Part shown: piece by piece, positions 51,301 to 63,103 of the stretch
How positions within the stretch are numbered: position 1 is the first letter of the stretch
Layout of the letters: every line of letters starts with the position of its first letter
Assembly: GCA_013368375.1 (NCBI GenBank)
Contig: JAACJP010000023.1
Coordinates: 62,001-126,000, forward strand
From: Tricholomella constricta
Lineage: Eukaryota; Basidiomycota; Agaricomycetes; Agaricales; Lyophyllaceae
Direction: 5' to 3'
DNA length: 64,000 nt
The notes under the pieces: generated by a model
What the model saw: the letters and a program-made list of their open reading frames with translations, nothing else
Databases searched by the model: none
Told to the model about the DNA's origin: nothing
Made by a program: the position numbers and the translations under genes

Positions 51301-54300
51301 AGGAACAAATTCTCAACCTTATCATTTTACTTGTTGATAAGACGAAGAGCGAAAGAGGGTACACGAGTACCTCCCGTTTAATCTCTCGCACAATTCATAC
51401 ACTTGCAGAGGCCTATCCAACCAATAGCCGCTTTGTAAACTCCAGCGAATGGGACGACCCAGGTGCGTCGATACAAAAAAGGCAGTTCCAGCCAAGCTCA
51501 CTTGCCTCCAGACTTCAATAGAGACCACAATCTACACTGGGGCCGTCTATATAATCCCGAAGACGTCGTTATCGAATGGCATGGTATGTTTCCCTTTCGG
51601 ATCCAGCGTCACGTCTTCATCTTTTTGCTTCATAGTTCCAAATGACGATGAGATTGCATTCGTTCTTGAGATCCTTGATAAAGTTTTAGGGTCGACGTTG
51701 AAGAAGGTAGAATCGCTGCTTGAGAAGACCTCGTCGTGGGATAGTGTCGATCGCAATGATTTTTGTCGGTCAGTATTGTATCTTTTCGATATCAATTTGT
51801 TCCACTTATCAAACATCTTTTCTAGGTATCTCCTTGCTTGCAGGGCGGTGTGGGGCGGCCTTACAACGTTTTATAAAGAAGAACCGAAAGATGTCGCCAA
51901 TCCTTGTCTCAACGATACCGAGCAGCCAGAGATGATTGTTTCTTCCCTTGATGTGAAAGCTGGGTTCACTCTGACTGATCCAAATGACCCACGATTCCAG
52001 AAGGTTGCGGCACACCGGCTGTGGTATGGCAATGTCTGCCAACGGGCAGCGTCTGCCCTGCGACAGAAAGCCGGCGGTGAAGACCATATCGACGCTGTAA
52101 CGGTTGTAATTCGGGCCCTCGATTCATTCTTGCTGGGCTATGCTTTGAACAGAAACGAATTTGACTCTCTCCAGAAGAACTACGACCAGGCGAGAGAGTG
52201 AGTTTACCAGCCATCTTTCCATTTTTTTCTCTCATTTATCATTGGCGTAGTGCCAATCGCTTCTGGTTAAAACAACGAGAGAACTCGCGCCTTGTTCTCT
52301 TGAAGCGGGCTCAAGTATATCATAGCGGCCGTGTGTATATGCATGCATTATATCGGCGCCGAACTGCTCTAGATGATAAAATACTGGATGAATTGGTGGA
52401 ACTATCGCTCTCTCCGTATACTAGAATCAGAAGGTGGTGCGTCTCATAACGCACGCATCACAACCTGGCTAATCGATTCTCACTCACAGACAAGCGCAGA
52501 GTGTGCTTCATAATACCTGCGGAGTACGTCCATCCTTTGACGTTGTACATCCCATTCTGAATTTGGGCAGTACTATGTTCGTTCCACTCGATATACCCTG
52601 CCTGTATTGTTCGATGCTCTCGGCAAAGGAAGCGAACCTGACCGAATGAAGGGTGCGCTCTATGTTCTTTGGAATAAAGGCATTGGTATGTCTGTCTTTT
52701 GCCTTGAATGTGACGCCTGACTAATTTTTTTGCAGCTGCATATGCACTTGGCGGTAAGCGCAATCGTACGTCGATCTTCCTTTTCAATCACACTCATTTC
52801 TCTGTAGACCTTGGATTCCATGGGCGTTATTTATTGTCTCTCCTCAACTGTCAACATGAGGAAAAGGTGTGTCCCGTCAGTTTACTCAGTACATCCGTTT
52901 CCTTAAAGTTGGTTCACTAGCCGTCTATACAAAAGCTAGTCAATACTCTTGCACAAGACTGTTTAGGCCACCTTACAGAAGAGGCCATTCACACGGATGC
53001 CTACATGCTCGTCACTCCGGGCGCTGAAGCAGCTTTGGATGACTTGTTGTCCGAGTTTACACCTAAACTTGTGAACCCGGGACTTTTGAAAGAAGCCTTG
53101 GAAAAGAGTTCGCTCAGAATATCGAAGCGAAACGCAGTGCATGATGATACGGTACATTCTACAAACGGACCTCCTGATGTTCGAACTCCTGACATCTTTA
53201 TCGCAGGTCTCCTCGGTTCTTGAAGCTGCCGTGAGGCCTACAACACATGTAAATGACATGTCTGTCATTATCACGCAGTTAATTGACACTGCCAATTTAC
53301 AGTGGCGATATGTTCAGATGGCATCCCGATTCCTGGCATGTTTGCTTCGGCGAGATGTTCCTACTGCCCCTGAAGTGGCTAGGTTCTTCATGGAACAAAG
53401 CCTTAGCCCACAGCCAACCATCCGTTTCACCGCACAAAAGTAAGGCTTCTTCTCTACTAATGACGCCATACTTTAATAATAATAAAATTGCCAGGGCTCT
53501 GGTAAAAATGCTGGCATTTGTCAAGTTAAGAACATATTCTAAATCGAGGGAGGAGTTGTGGCTTGAGGAATGGAGTAACCCTTTGAAGGAGGAGCTTGAG
53601 GTCAAGGATCCTGAAACGTTCATGCAACGGTTTAATCAGCCTGTTGGCGTTGACGGGTAAGTTAATTCTACTTGAACGCTTCAGCATTCTGAATAGATCC
53701 AGACTCTACGTCGATAAAATCCGCACAGGCTTCATTGGTTGGACTCGGACCATCAAAGCCTATAGAGTTGTTGGCGCCACGTCGGGTATCGTCTGGGACC
53801 CAGAGTCCCAGCCGTGTCTTGGCGTCATTCATGATGCTGTGACCCAGCCAAACTATTTTGCAGATCTATTACTACTCTGGAGCCAAGAATCCGGAAAGTC
53901 CGGAGGAACTGTCGAGCTACGCAGAGAGAATATCTCATTAATTAAAAGCTTAGGTTGGTTAATTTCGAAAGATCCTCGTATTTTGAGAGACCACTAACTC
54001 TCCTTCACAGTGAAAATATTCGAGCATAAAGGATTAGAAACTCTTCTGTCGACCATCGATGTTCACTTGTACGAGTCGGACAAATTCAAACAGCGCGCCA
54101 GCGCCGAGATTTTGAGTGGAGTGTTACGCGGTTCGTTCATTGGTAAATTAGTCCTTGTGTTTTGGCTGATACAGTTGCTAGGATCCAAACACTGGCCAAA
54201 AGCCCTCGTCGAAAATCTGTGGACATGGACAGCGGTTCGACTAGATCGTATTTTTGGGCAAATCAAGCCTGACACTGTTGTGTTTTGGGAAACCTTCTTC

Positions 54301-56242
54301 CATGTAAGAATTTATCATCGGGACACCTGGTATCAAACTAATTGCATGCCCAGTATCAATTGCGAGACCTGGATCCGCGTCGTAACCAAGTCCTGGTGGA
54401 TTGGATATTGGCCCTTCCACTTGAATTTAGCGGGGATTCTGCTTTTGAAAGTAAGCAGCCCACATATTTATTATGAGCATCACTTCTAATCAGGTTGCAC
54501 AGTGAGCAAATCTGTCGCCATCTTTGGCATGCTTATTGATAGTCTCGGCTTTTTCTTCAACTCGAAAGCCGACAAGTATATCCAGATTTTGTTCGATAAT
54601 GCCAACACGGACTATGCTGAGGTACGTTTCCCTTGGTCAACATCATTTTGTCTGAACCGACCTCCCTTATGACCAGATGAGAGCACATATCTGTCAAAAT
54701 CTCTTCACCCTCATTCGAAATCAATGGCGGCCGATCTATCCATCCACGAGTGCATTCCTCGCTGCTTGCGAAACATCTGACGACCCTTTGCAAATTCGGT
54801 ATGGCCCAGCTCAGTCGATTTTCCTCACATCTAACAAAAGATGAATAGTCAAGCAAAATATTTAGACCGTGTTCTTAATATCAAAGCGAAGCTGCCACAA
54901 TGGCGGGATGAACGTCTTCCGCCTCCGCGAGTCAGTCAATCTGAGGTAAGGCCTTTTTTGAGCTGCTGTCCCTGCAACATTCTCATGTCGGATTTCAGTA
55001 TGACAAGGTTGGTTTAACTCGTAGGTTTTCACTTCACATAAGGAGCACTTGGCAGGATGCTGATGGATATCCCCAAGTGCTGCAATGGATCTGGGTTTCA
55101 GCGCATGGTGCCCAAGCTTGCTTGATCTTCCCATATGTCATTCCTTTGATGTACGTTTCGTGATAAATGTCGATGTCTCACAGGAAAACTAACCTTTTTT
55201 CACCGTAGGCCCGAGATACTTCGTATGTCGGAGCTCAATGATAGCTCTGACCTGCAGATGTACAGTTCGGCCGTCTTGTATGTCCTTTCCGCCATATCAC
55301 CGCCTGTAGAATACGTCGCCGTGATTCTGGACATTTTTGCCTCGGCGATCAAGTCATCACAGGTAACTCATCCAACAGAAACTGCTATCGACTTTCAGCA
55401 CTGAATTCTGCATGGCAGTCATGGCGAATTCGGCTACATGCATTGCCGGCACTAGTTGTATTTTTCTATCGCAATCTCTTGTCGATATCGCAGGATGGCG
55501 TTATGCAGGTCATGGATGTCCTTCTGGAATGTCTGGGCGATGAGAACGTGGAGGTTCGAGAGATGGCTTCCAAAACCCTATCCGGAATAGTCAGGTGTTC
55601 TCAGCGCCAGAGTATCTTACCCCTCAAGGCGAGTTTTCCGTTGTCTATTGTAGTGTGCTCGGAGTTTGATGACTTCCCCACAGAATCGCTTCGTATCGTT
55701 GACCCGTAAAGTCACCCTGCCTCCCAGACGCGATCCAACCTATACGGAATCTCTGCGGGCGCTCCATTCCGCGATCCTCGGATTGTGTGCCCTGATAGAA
55801 AGTCTCCCATACTCAGTCGAACCGTGGCTCCCCTCGCTTACTGAAGGTGGGCTTCTCGCGCTGTCCAACCGAGGTTTTCATCGCCTCATGGCCGTTTTTC
55901 CTCGTGTAGTATTGGCACCTCATGCCACTGATCCACCTCCCATCTCCACCACGATTCGGAAGTGCGCTTCCGAATTTAAGAAGGTATGCGACATTGAATT
56001 TTAACGATGTCGGGCTTCAGCTGATTGGAGTCGACACACAGACTCATCAAGTACGACACATCTTTATTCCAATGGAGCTGTGCTAATCTGTTTTTACAGG
56101 ACACTTGGCACAAGGATCAATATATGTTCAACGAGGACCAACTCCAGAGCCTCTCTACCATGTTGGTCGGAACTTCTTACTGTGAGTCTCAGCTTGTGGA
56201 GTGGAGGCTAGACGAAATTGACATCTGGTTGAAGATGCATGA
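48318..56242 (+). CDS. BLM10: Proteasome activator Blm10/PA200
   Basis: Giant HEAT-repeat protein, roughly 1,900-2,000 residues, that caps the 20S proteasome. The start gives MSLTFESLPDLITYLPKSK, then WLVLSTWDGMLQ, LLMRYPMPKSTRAKFVRLYY, RNVVNILLFVAEQCKRYFPA and PSLFKLWEAFNSSVVDD. Helical repeats continue through MDVVCLHLSDELFELVLNLL and LWYGNVCQRAASALRQKAGG to DVLLECLGDENVEVREMASK. The C-terminal block SEFKK-THQ-DTWHKDQYMF aligns with human PSME4, but only if a 9-base exon (56042-56050) is used. The final intron (56182-56234) makes the protein end GTSYYA, the hydrophobic-Tyr-X motif that opens the 20S gate; reading through instead gives SYCESQLVEW and loses it. More than 30 introns; several middle joins are uncertain. 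An in-frame ATG at 48390 is an alternative start. Divergent from the chalcone-isomerase-like gene. Confidence 0.93.
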
Positions 56243-56533
56243 GGAGTGAGCTATATTCACGCCGAGATAGCGAACATTTAGAAAATGTAGACCTTGTATC
56301 AAGTACGAAAACGATATTTCTTATGTCAACAGAAAGCTGCCTGTCTCGGGATGAGGCACGTTTTGGGGTGTGACGTCACGCTCTTTGATCCCTCCCTCAT
56401 CTCCTACTTGTCCGACGCGTCAATCCCTCAGTAAATGAAGCCGCTCAGCCCGTCTGACTCGGGTCTTCCGTGCTCTTCTTGACCTAGTACTTCTCCATCA
56501 CAACAACTTTCTCAGTAACCCTTCACAAGCACG

Positions 56534-57323
56534 ATGGCCATGATTCTACCACCACAACAACCTAATGACCCCCGAGTTACCCTACCTGTGAACCCAGCGA
56601 ACCCACCAACTTTAGCAGACCTTAACAATGCTCAAAATTATAGGCAGAATGTTGTGGCAAGTGCTGGTGCGCACTCATCAGACAATTGCACTACAGCTAG
56701 TTCCATTTGTGATGTGACTGTGTTCATAGGTAGCCATCACGTCTCCAGTGCCACTCCAGGTGAAGTTGGTCGTGCAATGGCCTATGAGCACTCTTTGACA
56801 CATGTAGTTTCGGCTGCAGCCCTTGGTGTAGGTTCGTACAACGTTCATTGTCCCGATTGCCTGTTCTCGTACTCAAACTTTCTCGAAGCCTTGGCTCCTC
56901 CTTGGTTTGCTCCTGTGCAGCGGCAGTTAAACCGCATGGAAATGTGTCTCTGCAAGGTTTGTCTGCATTTCTAAAAGTTGTGAAAAGTGTTTTCTTATTT
57001 ATACATTGCTAAAGACGGTGAACAGTGCCAATGGTGATGGCTCCATCTACGAGTATCAAATCGTTCTGTTTGTCGATGAGACCGACCCCACTGGACATCC
57101 TGTTCATACCTTCGTTTCATATATGAATATTATCTGAATCGTCCCTGACATATGGTCATTACAGCACAATCTGCCGCATCTCACGTCAGTTGCAGTCATC
57201 AACACGCTATCAACGGTACATGCACAGAGGTATCTCATCGGATATGGTATCCAAAACATCACCGGTGGCGTGAATGCACGTCGTCGCCTTGTGAAGATCG
57301 CCATTGGTTGCAAAGTTGCATGA
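56534..57323 (+). CDS. Uncharacterised basidiomycete protein (LPxLT-type family)
   Basis: Start MAMILPPQQPNDPRVTLPVN, with Pro/Asn-rich N-terminus, then PGEVGRAMAYEHSLTHVVSA and LAPPWFAPVQRQLNRMEM. Two introns (about 56957-57014 and 57113-57164) join CLCK-TVNSANGDGSIYEYQI and VLFVDETDPTGHPVHTF-HNL to PHLTSVAVINTLSTVHAQRY and LIGYGIQNITGGVNARRRLV, ending AIGCKVA. The final part, with LPxLTsvaxixxL, xxYLxGYG and AIGC, resembles an expanded family of proteins of unknown function common in Agaricomycetes; I recall the pattern but no function. About 195 residues, no signal peptide or membrane helix. It sits between BLM10 and decayed retroelement sequence, a setting where such lineage-specific genes are often found. 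Possibly intact, but expression is unverified. Confidence 0.6.
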
Positions 57324-57793
57324 CGAATGGAAGGGCTACGAGTGCGCCGTTGGGTAGTGTTTGGTATGGTTTCTTTCTGCCTGTTGATCATGACGCAAGG
57401 TATGTCCGTCGCAGATTCAGGTCTTTCATGTTACTCTGCGAAATTAATATTGAATGCCGAGGTTCAATTGAAACTTGGAGTGGAGCTCGAAACGTTCCCG
57501 GCGATCTAGGTGCTTAGCGGTGTACCAGTGCCATATGACCTATGCTTGTCAGAAATCTGTGGAATCATCTAGGGTTTGCCAAGGCAGATATACCGCGCGA
57601 GGAAAGCGGCTGGTCATCGATTCAGGGATCAAAGCGATTCCGCTAAGAAACGAATACTATCCGATGAGGATAGACATCGTAAACTCAAAGCTGAGTTGAA
57701 AGAGCTCCGCAAGGAGCAGAAACGACAGAAGGAGATGGAACGCGAGCTGAAAACACTGCGCAAGGAACTTGTGCGAAAGAGTCTAACATTCGA

Positions 57794-58135
57794 TCAGAAG
57801 ATCGAACATCTGAGAGCAGAGCAGGTAGCTCGCCGAAACAACAGACATGAATGAGTACCGGCTTGTCCAATGATTCGGTACGGTCCAACGTATTTCTCGG
57901 AGAGTTTTTTTGACGGTCGAGTGGTGCGGATGAACTTGGCTAGTACGAAGACTTGATCACCAATTTTGAAGTCAGGTGCGGGAAGTCGTCGCGCATCTGC
58001 GGATACTTTGAGCTTCCGCAATTATGAGGCGTAATTCTTGGTGAAGTTCATCTAAATCGACTGCGATTTATTCTCGGGCGTGCGTGGAAGTGAGATCACG
58101 TTCGGGATGGACAACGAGGTTCATGTGGTATGCCT
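57794..58135 (-). pseudogene. Ty3/gypsy retrotransposon integrase C-terminal fragment, decayed
   Basis: Minus-strand translation gives YHMNLVVHPERDLTSTHARE, stop, IAVDLDELHQELRLII, then SADARRLPAPDFKIGDQVFV, LAKFIRTTRPSKKLSEKYVG and PYRIIGQAGTHSC. This is the end of integrase and the GPF/Y-like module of fungal Tf/gypsy elements (GDxVxVxAKFIRTTRPSKKLSEKYxGP). A TAA lies where the element has a Tyr codon (the residue after ARE), and the frame breaks after GTHSC, so it is a dead fragment. No long terminal repeats, reverse transcriptase or RNase H are recognisable nearby, suggesting a severely truncated copy. The sequence upstream of 58135 does not continue the integrase, marking the edge of the fragment. 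Confidence 0.85.
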
Positions 58136-59270
58136 TATAAACAAACAAACAACTGGCTGGCGCTCCTGGAGCGTCCAGCACAGATACTTCACACTCACGA
58201 CAAGCCGCTTATCGATGGCAATCGTGGTAATCAGAGCCTTGCAGCGTGTTTAACATGTGTTCTGGCATCAGGGTTTGTGAGCTTCCCTGTAGGTGTGTTC
58301 GACGCGGGACCTGTGTAGGTGCGAGAACCGATAAGTCGGAATACATTGGGACGTTTCTGCACATTTATCCGGTCTAAACATCCGGCGTTTGCGGTGCCGT
58401 CTAGACTTGGAGGGCAGCTATCCAGGCCTCTGTACATTGGTGGGATCCAAATAAGTGGAAGGAGGAGCGGCGCACGATCGATAGGCGCTATGGGTATCTG
58501 ACCTCGACTTTTTTTCCTGGTCCCATTTCGGGTCAATTCTGCGACGCGAACCTGTTGACGAGATAAAATGCCGACCAGTTCGGCAATCGTTCGGTACAAG
58601 GTGGGCACGCATGGCCATCGACTACAACCGAGTATTCTGTCCCCTCGATTTTGCTGATAACCAAGATAATGCAGGAATCATGGTGTACGCCGCTTAGAGT
58701 TGAGGGTGTAGGCAATGTTCGCGGACTTGTAATATGGTTGGAGCAGGTGATTCCATTTATAGCATGGAACTCTCGAGAAGCAGGTCGTGAAGAGATCGAA
58801 CCAGACTTTTTCGTGGATCTACTAGTACAGATACTTGTTCTCGAACGCGTTTGTTGGTTGTGAACAATGTCGAGAACGGCCTCTGTAGTGCCTCGAATGT
58901 GTCAACGACCAAGTCACTTGGGTCATCTGTTTAAATGAAAGTTGATGTCGGAAAGGCAGTAGAAAAGCTGTGGCTGATATGACGCTCATCCGGATCTGAG
59001 GATCAACACGAGGCATCTCTTGACGGAGGAACATTCGCGAGTTGTGAAGTACACAGGACACAGAGACGATTTCCTGGTAAGGGATTGATTAATGCAGTGC
59101 CTTGAAGGATGAATGGTGTAGATTTGGTAAATCGTTATCGGCATCGATGAAGGACTTGAGTCACAAACTGCGGTGTGAAGTGAAGAACAATCTCGTTGAC
59201 GACGAGGGCGGGGGGGTCAAGAATTTGGGCATTGTCAGGCTACACAGTGGGCGACGTAGAGTGCTGGGTA

Positions 59271-59306
59271 GAGTGCAGTCGTGAGTGCAGTCGTGAGTGC
59301 AGTCGT
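59271..59306. repeat. Three tandem copies of a 12-base unit
   Basis: The unit GAGTGCAGTCGT is repeated three times without change. It lies in non-coding debris next to the retroelement fragment; no function inferred. Confidence 0.8.
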
Positions 59307-59916
59307 TGGGAACAGAAGGAATATTCGGAGTTTGATTGGAACAGGACCCTGATGGCCAGAAAGGGTAAAGGCTGGTTGGAGTCGGACAGGCATAATTTTC
59401 GATTCGCTGGGGTCGTCAAGCTCAACCTCTTCCCGCTCAACACTAGTACTTGATCTCGCAAGGCAGCAAACTGACTATTGACGTACTGTACGCCATTGAC
59501 GAGCACGACACGGTAATTAATTATTGGGTGAAAAAAAGGACAGGCGTAGGGCACGTTGCGTGCGATCAAAAGCTTGAGGAGATTCCGTGAATGCCTCCCC
59601 CCAGCCTCACCTTCTCTTCCTTCTTAACCTCATCTTGTCCTCTAGATTCTAGCAATCCCCGTTCCTGTCATCAGCTGGTTTCTCCGACTTACCACGACCC
59701 AATCCTCACGATCCTCACGCCCCCAGCTTCGTTTTTATACCTATCTGTTTGCTCTGACAGCCCCTCCTCGCTCCCTCTTCCTCCAGAGGCCTCGTATCTA
59801 TCACCTATCAAGTCCTTTTTATCCTCATCACTGGACCAAACCACAACTTTTTAATTATCTGGCAAGTTCCATCTCCCTCCCCGCTCCACTCCTCCCTTAC
59901 TCCGTACTTACAGTAA

Positions 59917-60243
59917 ATGCACGAAGCAGTCACGAATTCGACCAAGATCTTTGACCCAACCGACGACGACCTCCAGACCCCCACAGCCCGCAACCATCAA
60001 CACTACACTACCGACAGCCTTCGTTGGTCCACCACACCTCACGATTCTAATACCGAGTCGACCCTAGAGGTAACGCTGTCTCCTTTGCCACGTGTTGTCC
60101 ACAGCCCTCATCCTTCTATCGTGTCGTACACAGAATTGGCCCTTGTCGACCTCCAGCGACTCCACATCCCTTCCCTTGACCGCCATCCGCAGATCAGGTC
60201 TCAACAAAATATCACCTCCGTCAAACATGCCCACTCGTACTGA
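59917..60243 (+). other. Upstream reading frame overlapping the CCCH start
   Basis: A 108-codon frame with an ATG at 59917 ends 17 bases past the ATG of the CCCH protein at 60227, in a different frame. It has no recognised domain. If it is in the mRNA leader it could lower translation of the main protein; if it is spliced out or outside the transcript it means nothing. Confidence 0.35.
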
Positions 60244-62696
60244 AAATAACACGTCCGACCGCACATCAGCGCCCGGCAATCGCTGGCGTTTCAACACAAA
60301 CGGCCAGCTTGTCGACTCGGAGACCGCAGGTTGGGACCTCGCCGACGAGATTGTGAGGTTGAAGATTGGTGAAGGCACTGGCGACCCAGACGCTGTTCAT
60401 AGCCAGATTCGCACCCCGCCCAAGTCCAAGATTGCATCCGTCGCTCACCTGAGCGAAGCGAGCCCTCTCGAGACTTCCTCAAACACAAGCATCAGCTCGT
60501 CTCCGCAAGCATCGGAACATGAGATTAGCATCTCCCACTCCCGCGGTTCATCCACCGACACCACTGTATCCAGCTCACAGGAGTCCATCGATTCCATCCC
60601 GAGCAATACTTTGTTGAACAAGCCTCCCCTCACCGTGAACACGGGTAACGAAATCAAAGAACGCCCACACTCCTTCAGCGGCGGTCTTTCGACTGCCGAC
60701 CTCCGTCGCCTGCAGCAGGCTGGAGACGTACCTGACGTTGCTGATCGGCAACGACCTCAGGGACAGTATCGAGAAAATATGGGTGCTAATGCCGAGCTGT
60801 CGTACCCCTCCATCACGAACCACATACATCGTCCCCAACCCCAACCTCATCCTCAGATGTTTGATTACCGTAGCGGCCAGTCACAGCTCAACCAACCCCT
60901 TCACGACGACTTGCAGCTAGACTATAGTATCCAACAGCGCAACTTCAACCCCATATCTCAAGGACACCCTCTTGCAGTGCCTCCTGCGCCGGCGTTTGTT
61001 CAAGGGCGACCCAATAATAACATGCCTCCTGCGGGCTATCGTCAACCCCCTCGTGGATTCCAGGGCATGGTCGCCAACCCATCGGCGATGGCGTATCCTG
61101 GGCACACGTCTCATCTCTCCCTGGGTAACACGCAGCAATTGTACGACATGATGCTCCCTGGACCACATCACGAAGGGCACCATCCCGCCGTTGCACGTGT
61201 CCAGCAACAGCACAACGTCTTTCGCCCCACGCACCAACACTCTGCTTCTGATCCATCTGCGGCGATTCGTGATGCAGCCGCGATGGCTCTGATGAGCAAC
61301 AGTATACAACCATTCGCTCCTGGGCTGTTCCAACCTGGTCCAGGCATGCCTGCGATGCCAATGTACCCCAACCAATATTACGCAGGCCAGGAGCAGTATC
61401 AGCTCCCGGACGCCGCAGCTATGGCCGCGCGCCTCCAGACTCAGTACACTGGCCAGTATGCTGTCCTTCCACCTCAGGGTTTAGGGATGAGCAGCGAATC
61501 TGTCTCCAGCCCAACTAGTACCAATGGTCAAGGACCGAGCGCGAACAACCGTAAGCTTGGTCTTTATAAAACGGAACTCTGTCGTAGTTGGGAGGAGAAG
61601 GGAACCTGCCGGTACGGGACGAAGTGCCAATTCGCTCATGGGGAAGACGAGCTTCGCAAGGTAGCTCGCCATCCGAAGGTCCGTCCGTAATCGTTCATTC
61701 GTGTTCCAAGCGTGCTGACTACGATGCTCGTCCAGTACAAGACCGAAATATGCAGGGTAAGCCTTGCGCTGTTTCAGCTTTGGGTACTTGCTCACCCCGT
61801 CTGACTTTAGACATTCTGGGTTTCGGGAACATGCCCTTACGGGAAAAGATGTTGCTTCATCCACACCGAGTTGCCGACGTCGGGTCCGACAGGTGCTCCC
61901 GGAAGTGGAGGCACGCCGGCGACTGACAGCGCTCCGCAGCAACGATCCGATGGACGCTCGCGTTCGCTCAGCACCAACAGCGACCCTAACGAAGCGAGCG
62001 TGTCGCTTTTGGCCCGCATCTCAGGAAAGCGCACCCAGGAACCGAATAACCTTGCCACACCCGTAGATGGCAATTCGTTCCAGTTCGCTCGTCCACCGAC
62101 CGGCTCCTTGAGGGTTGACACGTCGGCGCTTGATATGTCCGTCAAACAGAACAAGTCTGCCTACCCCACCTTTGCGAGCAACGGCATCTTGTTGCCAGCC
62201 CCTGAGCAGAAATCGCAGAAATCGCCCGCCCCAGTCACGGCTGGTCCTGACTTGGGAAGGCATAATAATGCGCGTCGCGAAATCGTGGGCTACAACAACG
62301 TTCGTCATCAATCTCTCTTTTTTCCTAAAAGCCCCGGCCTGATATATAATATAGCAACAGCCGCAGCGTGTTCACAAGTCGACTGCTTCAACGAGCTCGA
62401 GCGTTCGCCATTCTTTCAATGGATCAGAGGCTGACGTCAACTTTAACCCCTCCCCTTCCGTGTCTGGCCATTCGTCCTTTGCCTTGTCTTCGGGCGATGG
62501 CCCTCCCAGGCCAAACGGGCACGTTAGAGCCGGAAGTGCGGGAAACTGGGGAAGCTTCTCCCGGAGCAGCCATCTTGCTCAGTCGGCTTATCCCAACGGC
62601 TCAAGCCCTGCCGGTGAAATCATGGCCAACTCGCCATGGTCATCGACCGAGCTTGCAGTAGGCACTTCGAGGTTGCACGAGCAGGTCTGGGGGTGA
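60227..62696 (+). CDS. Tandem CCCH zinc-finger RNA-binding protein (tristetraprolin/Cth type)
   Basis: Probable AU-rich-element binding protein controlling mRNA decay. The start at 60227 gives [20 protein letters not shown], then [15 protein letters not shown]. About 400 residues of Ser/Pro/Gln-rich, disordered sequence precede the fingers. Finger 1 is [25 protein letters not shown] (CX8CX5CX3H) and, after two introns (about 61679-61735 and 61757-61809), finger 2 is [20 protein letters not shown] with CCFIH, also CX8CX5CX3H. The YKTELC/YKTEIC lead-ins define the TTP family. The linker ARHPK joins the two. A final intron (about 62286-62355) keeps NNARREI in frame with [19 protein letters not shown], and the C-terminus is Ser/Pro-rich, ending SRLHEQVWG. 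Targets cannot be inferred. Confidence 0.92.
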
Positions 62697-63103
62697 TGAT
62701 ACGCATGGAGTTCACTTCATTTTTTCTCATGTTTTTGAACGGTTTTACACCATTGCTTATGCCGCCAGGACGGACAGGAGTCAGATTAACCGTTGTCTTC
62801 GAGGAGTTCTCTATACATACCTACGATTCCCTTTGTCTTTCTAGTTTTGTCAAAACACCCCAACTGTCGCAGTTTCATTATTCCCTTCTTGCTACTCGTT
62901 TCTGTCCCGGGTTACTTATCTCTCCAACCAAGTCCACATCGCATCTTAGTAAACCACATGTTTTTATTCCACGTCATCCAATATCGATATCATTCTTGTC
63001 AATTGATTAACGTTGATCTATTCCAAAAAAAAAAAAAGACTACGACGCCTCTACCCCTGTGGCGCCATGAATGGTGCGCGAACTTTGAGCAACATGCCTT
63101 GAA
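62697..63103. other. Gene-free stretch between convergent genes, with an A13 run
   Basis: About 400 bases. An unbroken run of 13 A lies at 63025-63037. Otherwise pyrimidine-rich 3' UTR-like sequence; nothing coding recognised. Confidence 0.5.

Larger units (their letters stand above)
57324..60226. other. Accessory stretch with retroelement debris, then promoter of the CCCH gene
   Basis: About 2.9 kb without an intact gene. 57576-57854 is open on the plus strand and codes for a highly charged coiled-coil-like segment without a start codon at its head; 57794-58135 holds a decayed Ty3/gypsy integrase end on the minus strand; from 58136 to about 59580 short minus-strand frames are present but not assignable to any retroelement domain with confidence; 59590-60226 is pyrimidine-rich and includes an upstream reading frame for the CCCH gene. 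Confidence 0.5.

Noticed and set aside
58231..59061. Minus-strand frames as further gypsy reverse transcriptase, protease or gag domains
   Set aside because: Only the integrase end (57794-58135) carries recognisable element motifs; I could not find the RT, RNase H or protease signatures here.
59271..59306. Possible CRISPR-like or satellite array
   Set aside because: Just three tandem 12-base units with no spacers, in a eukaryotic genome; a simple slippage repeat.
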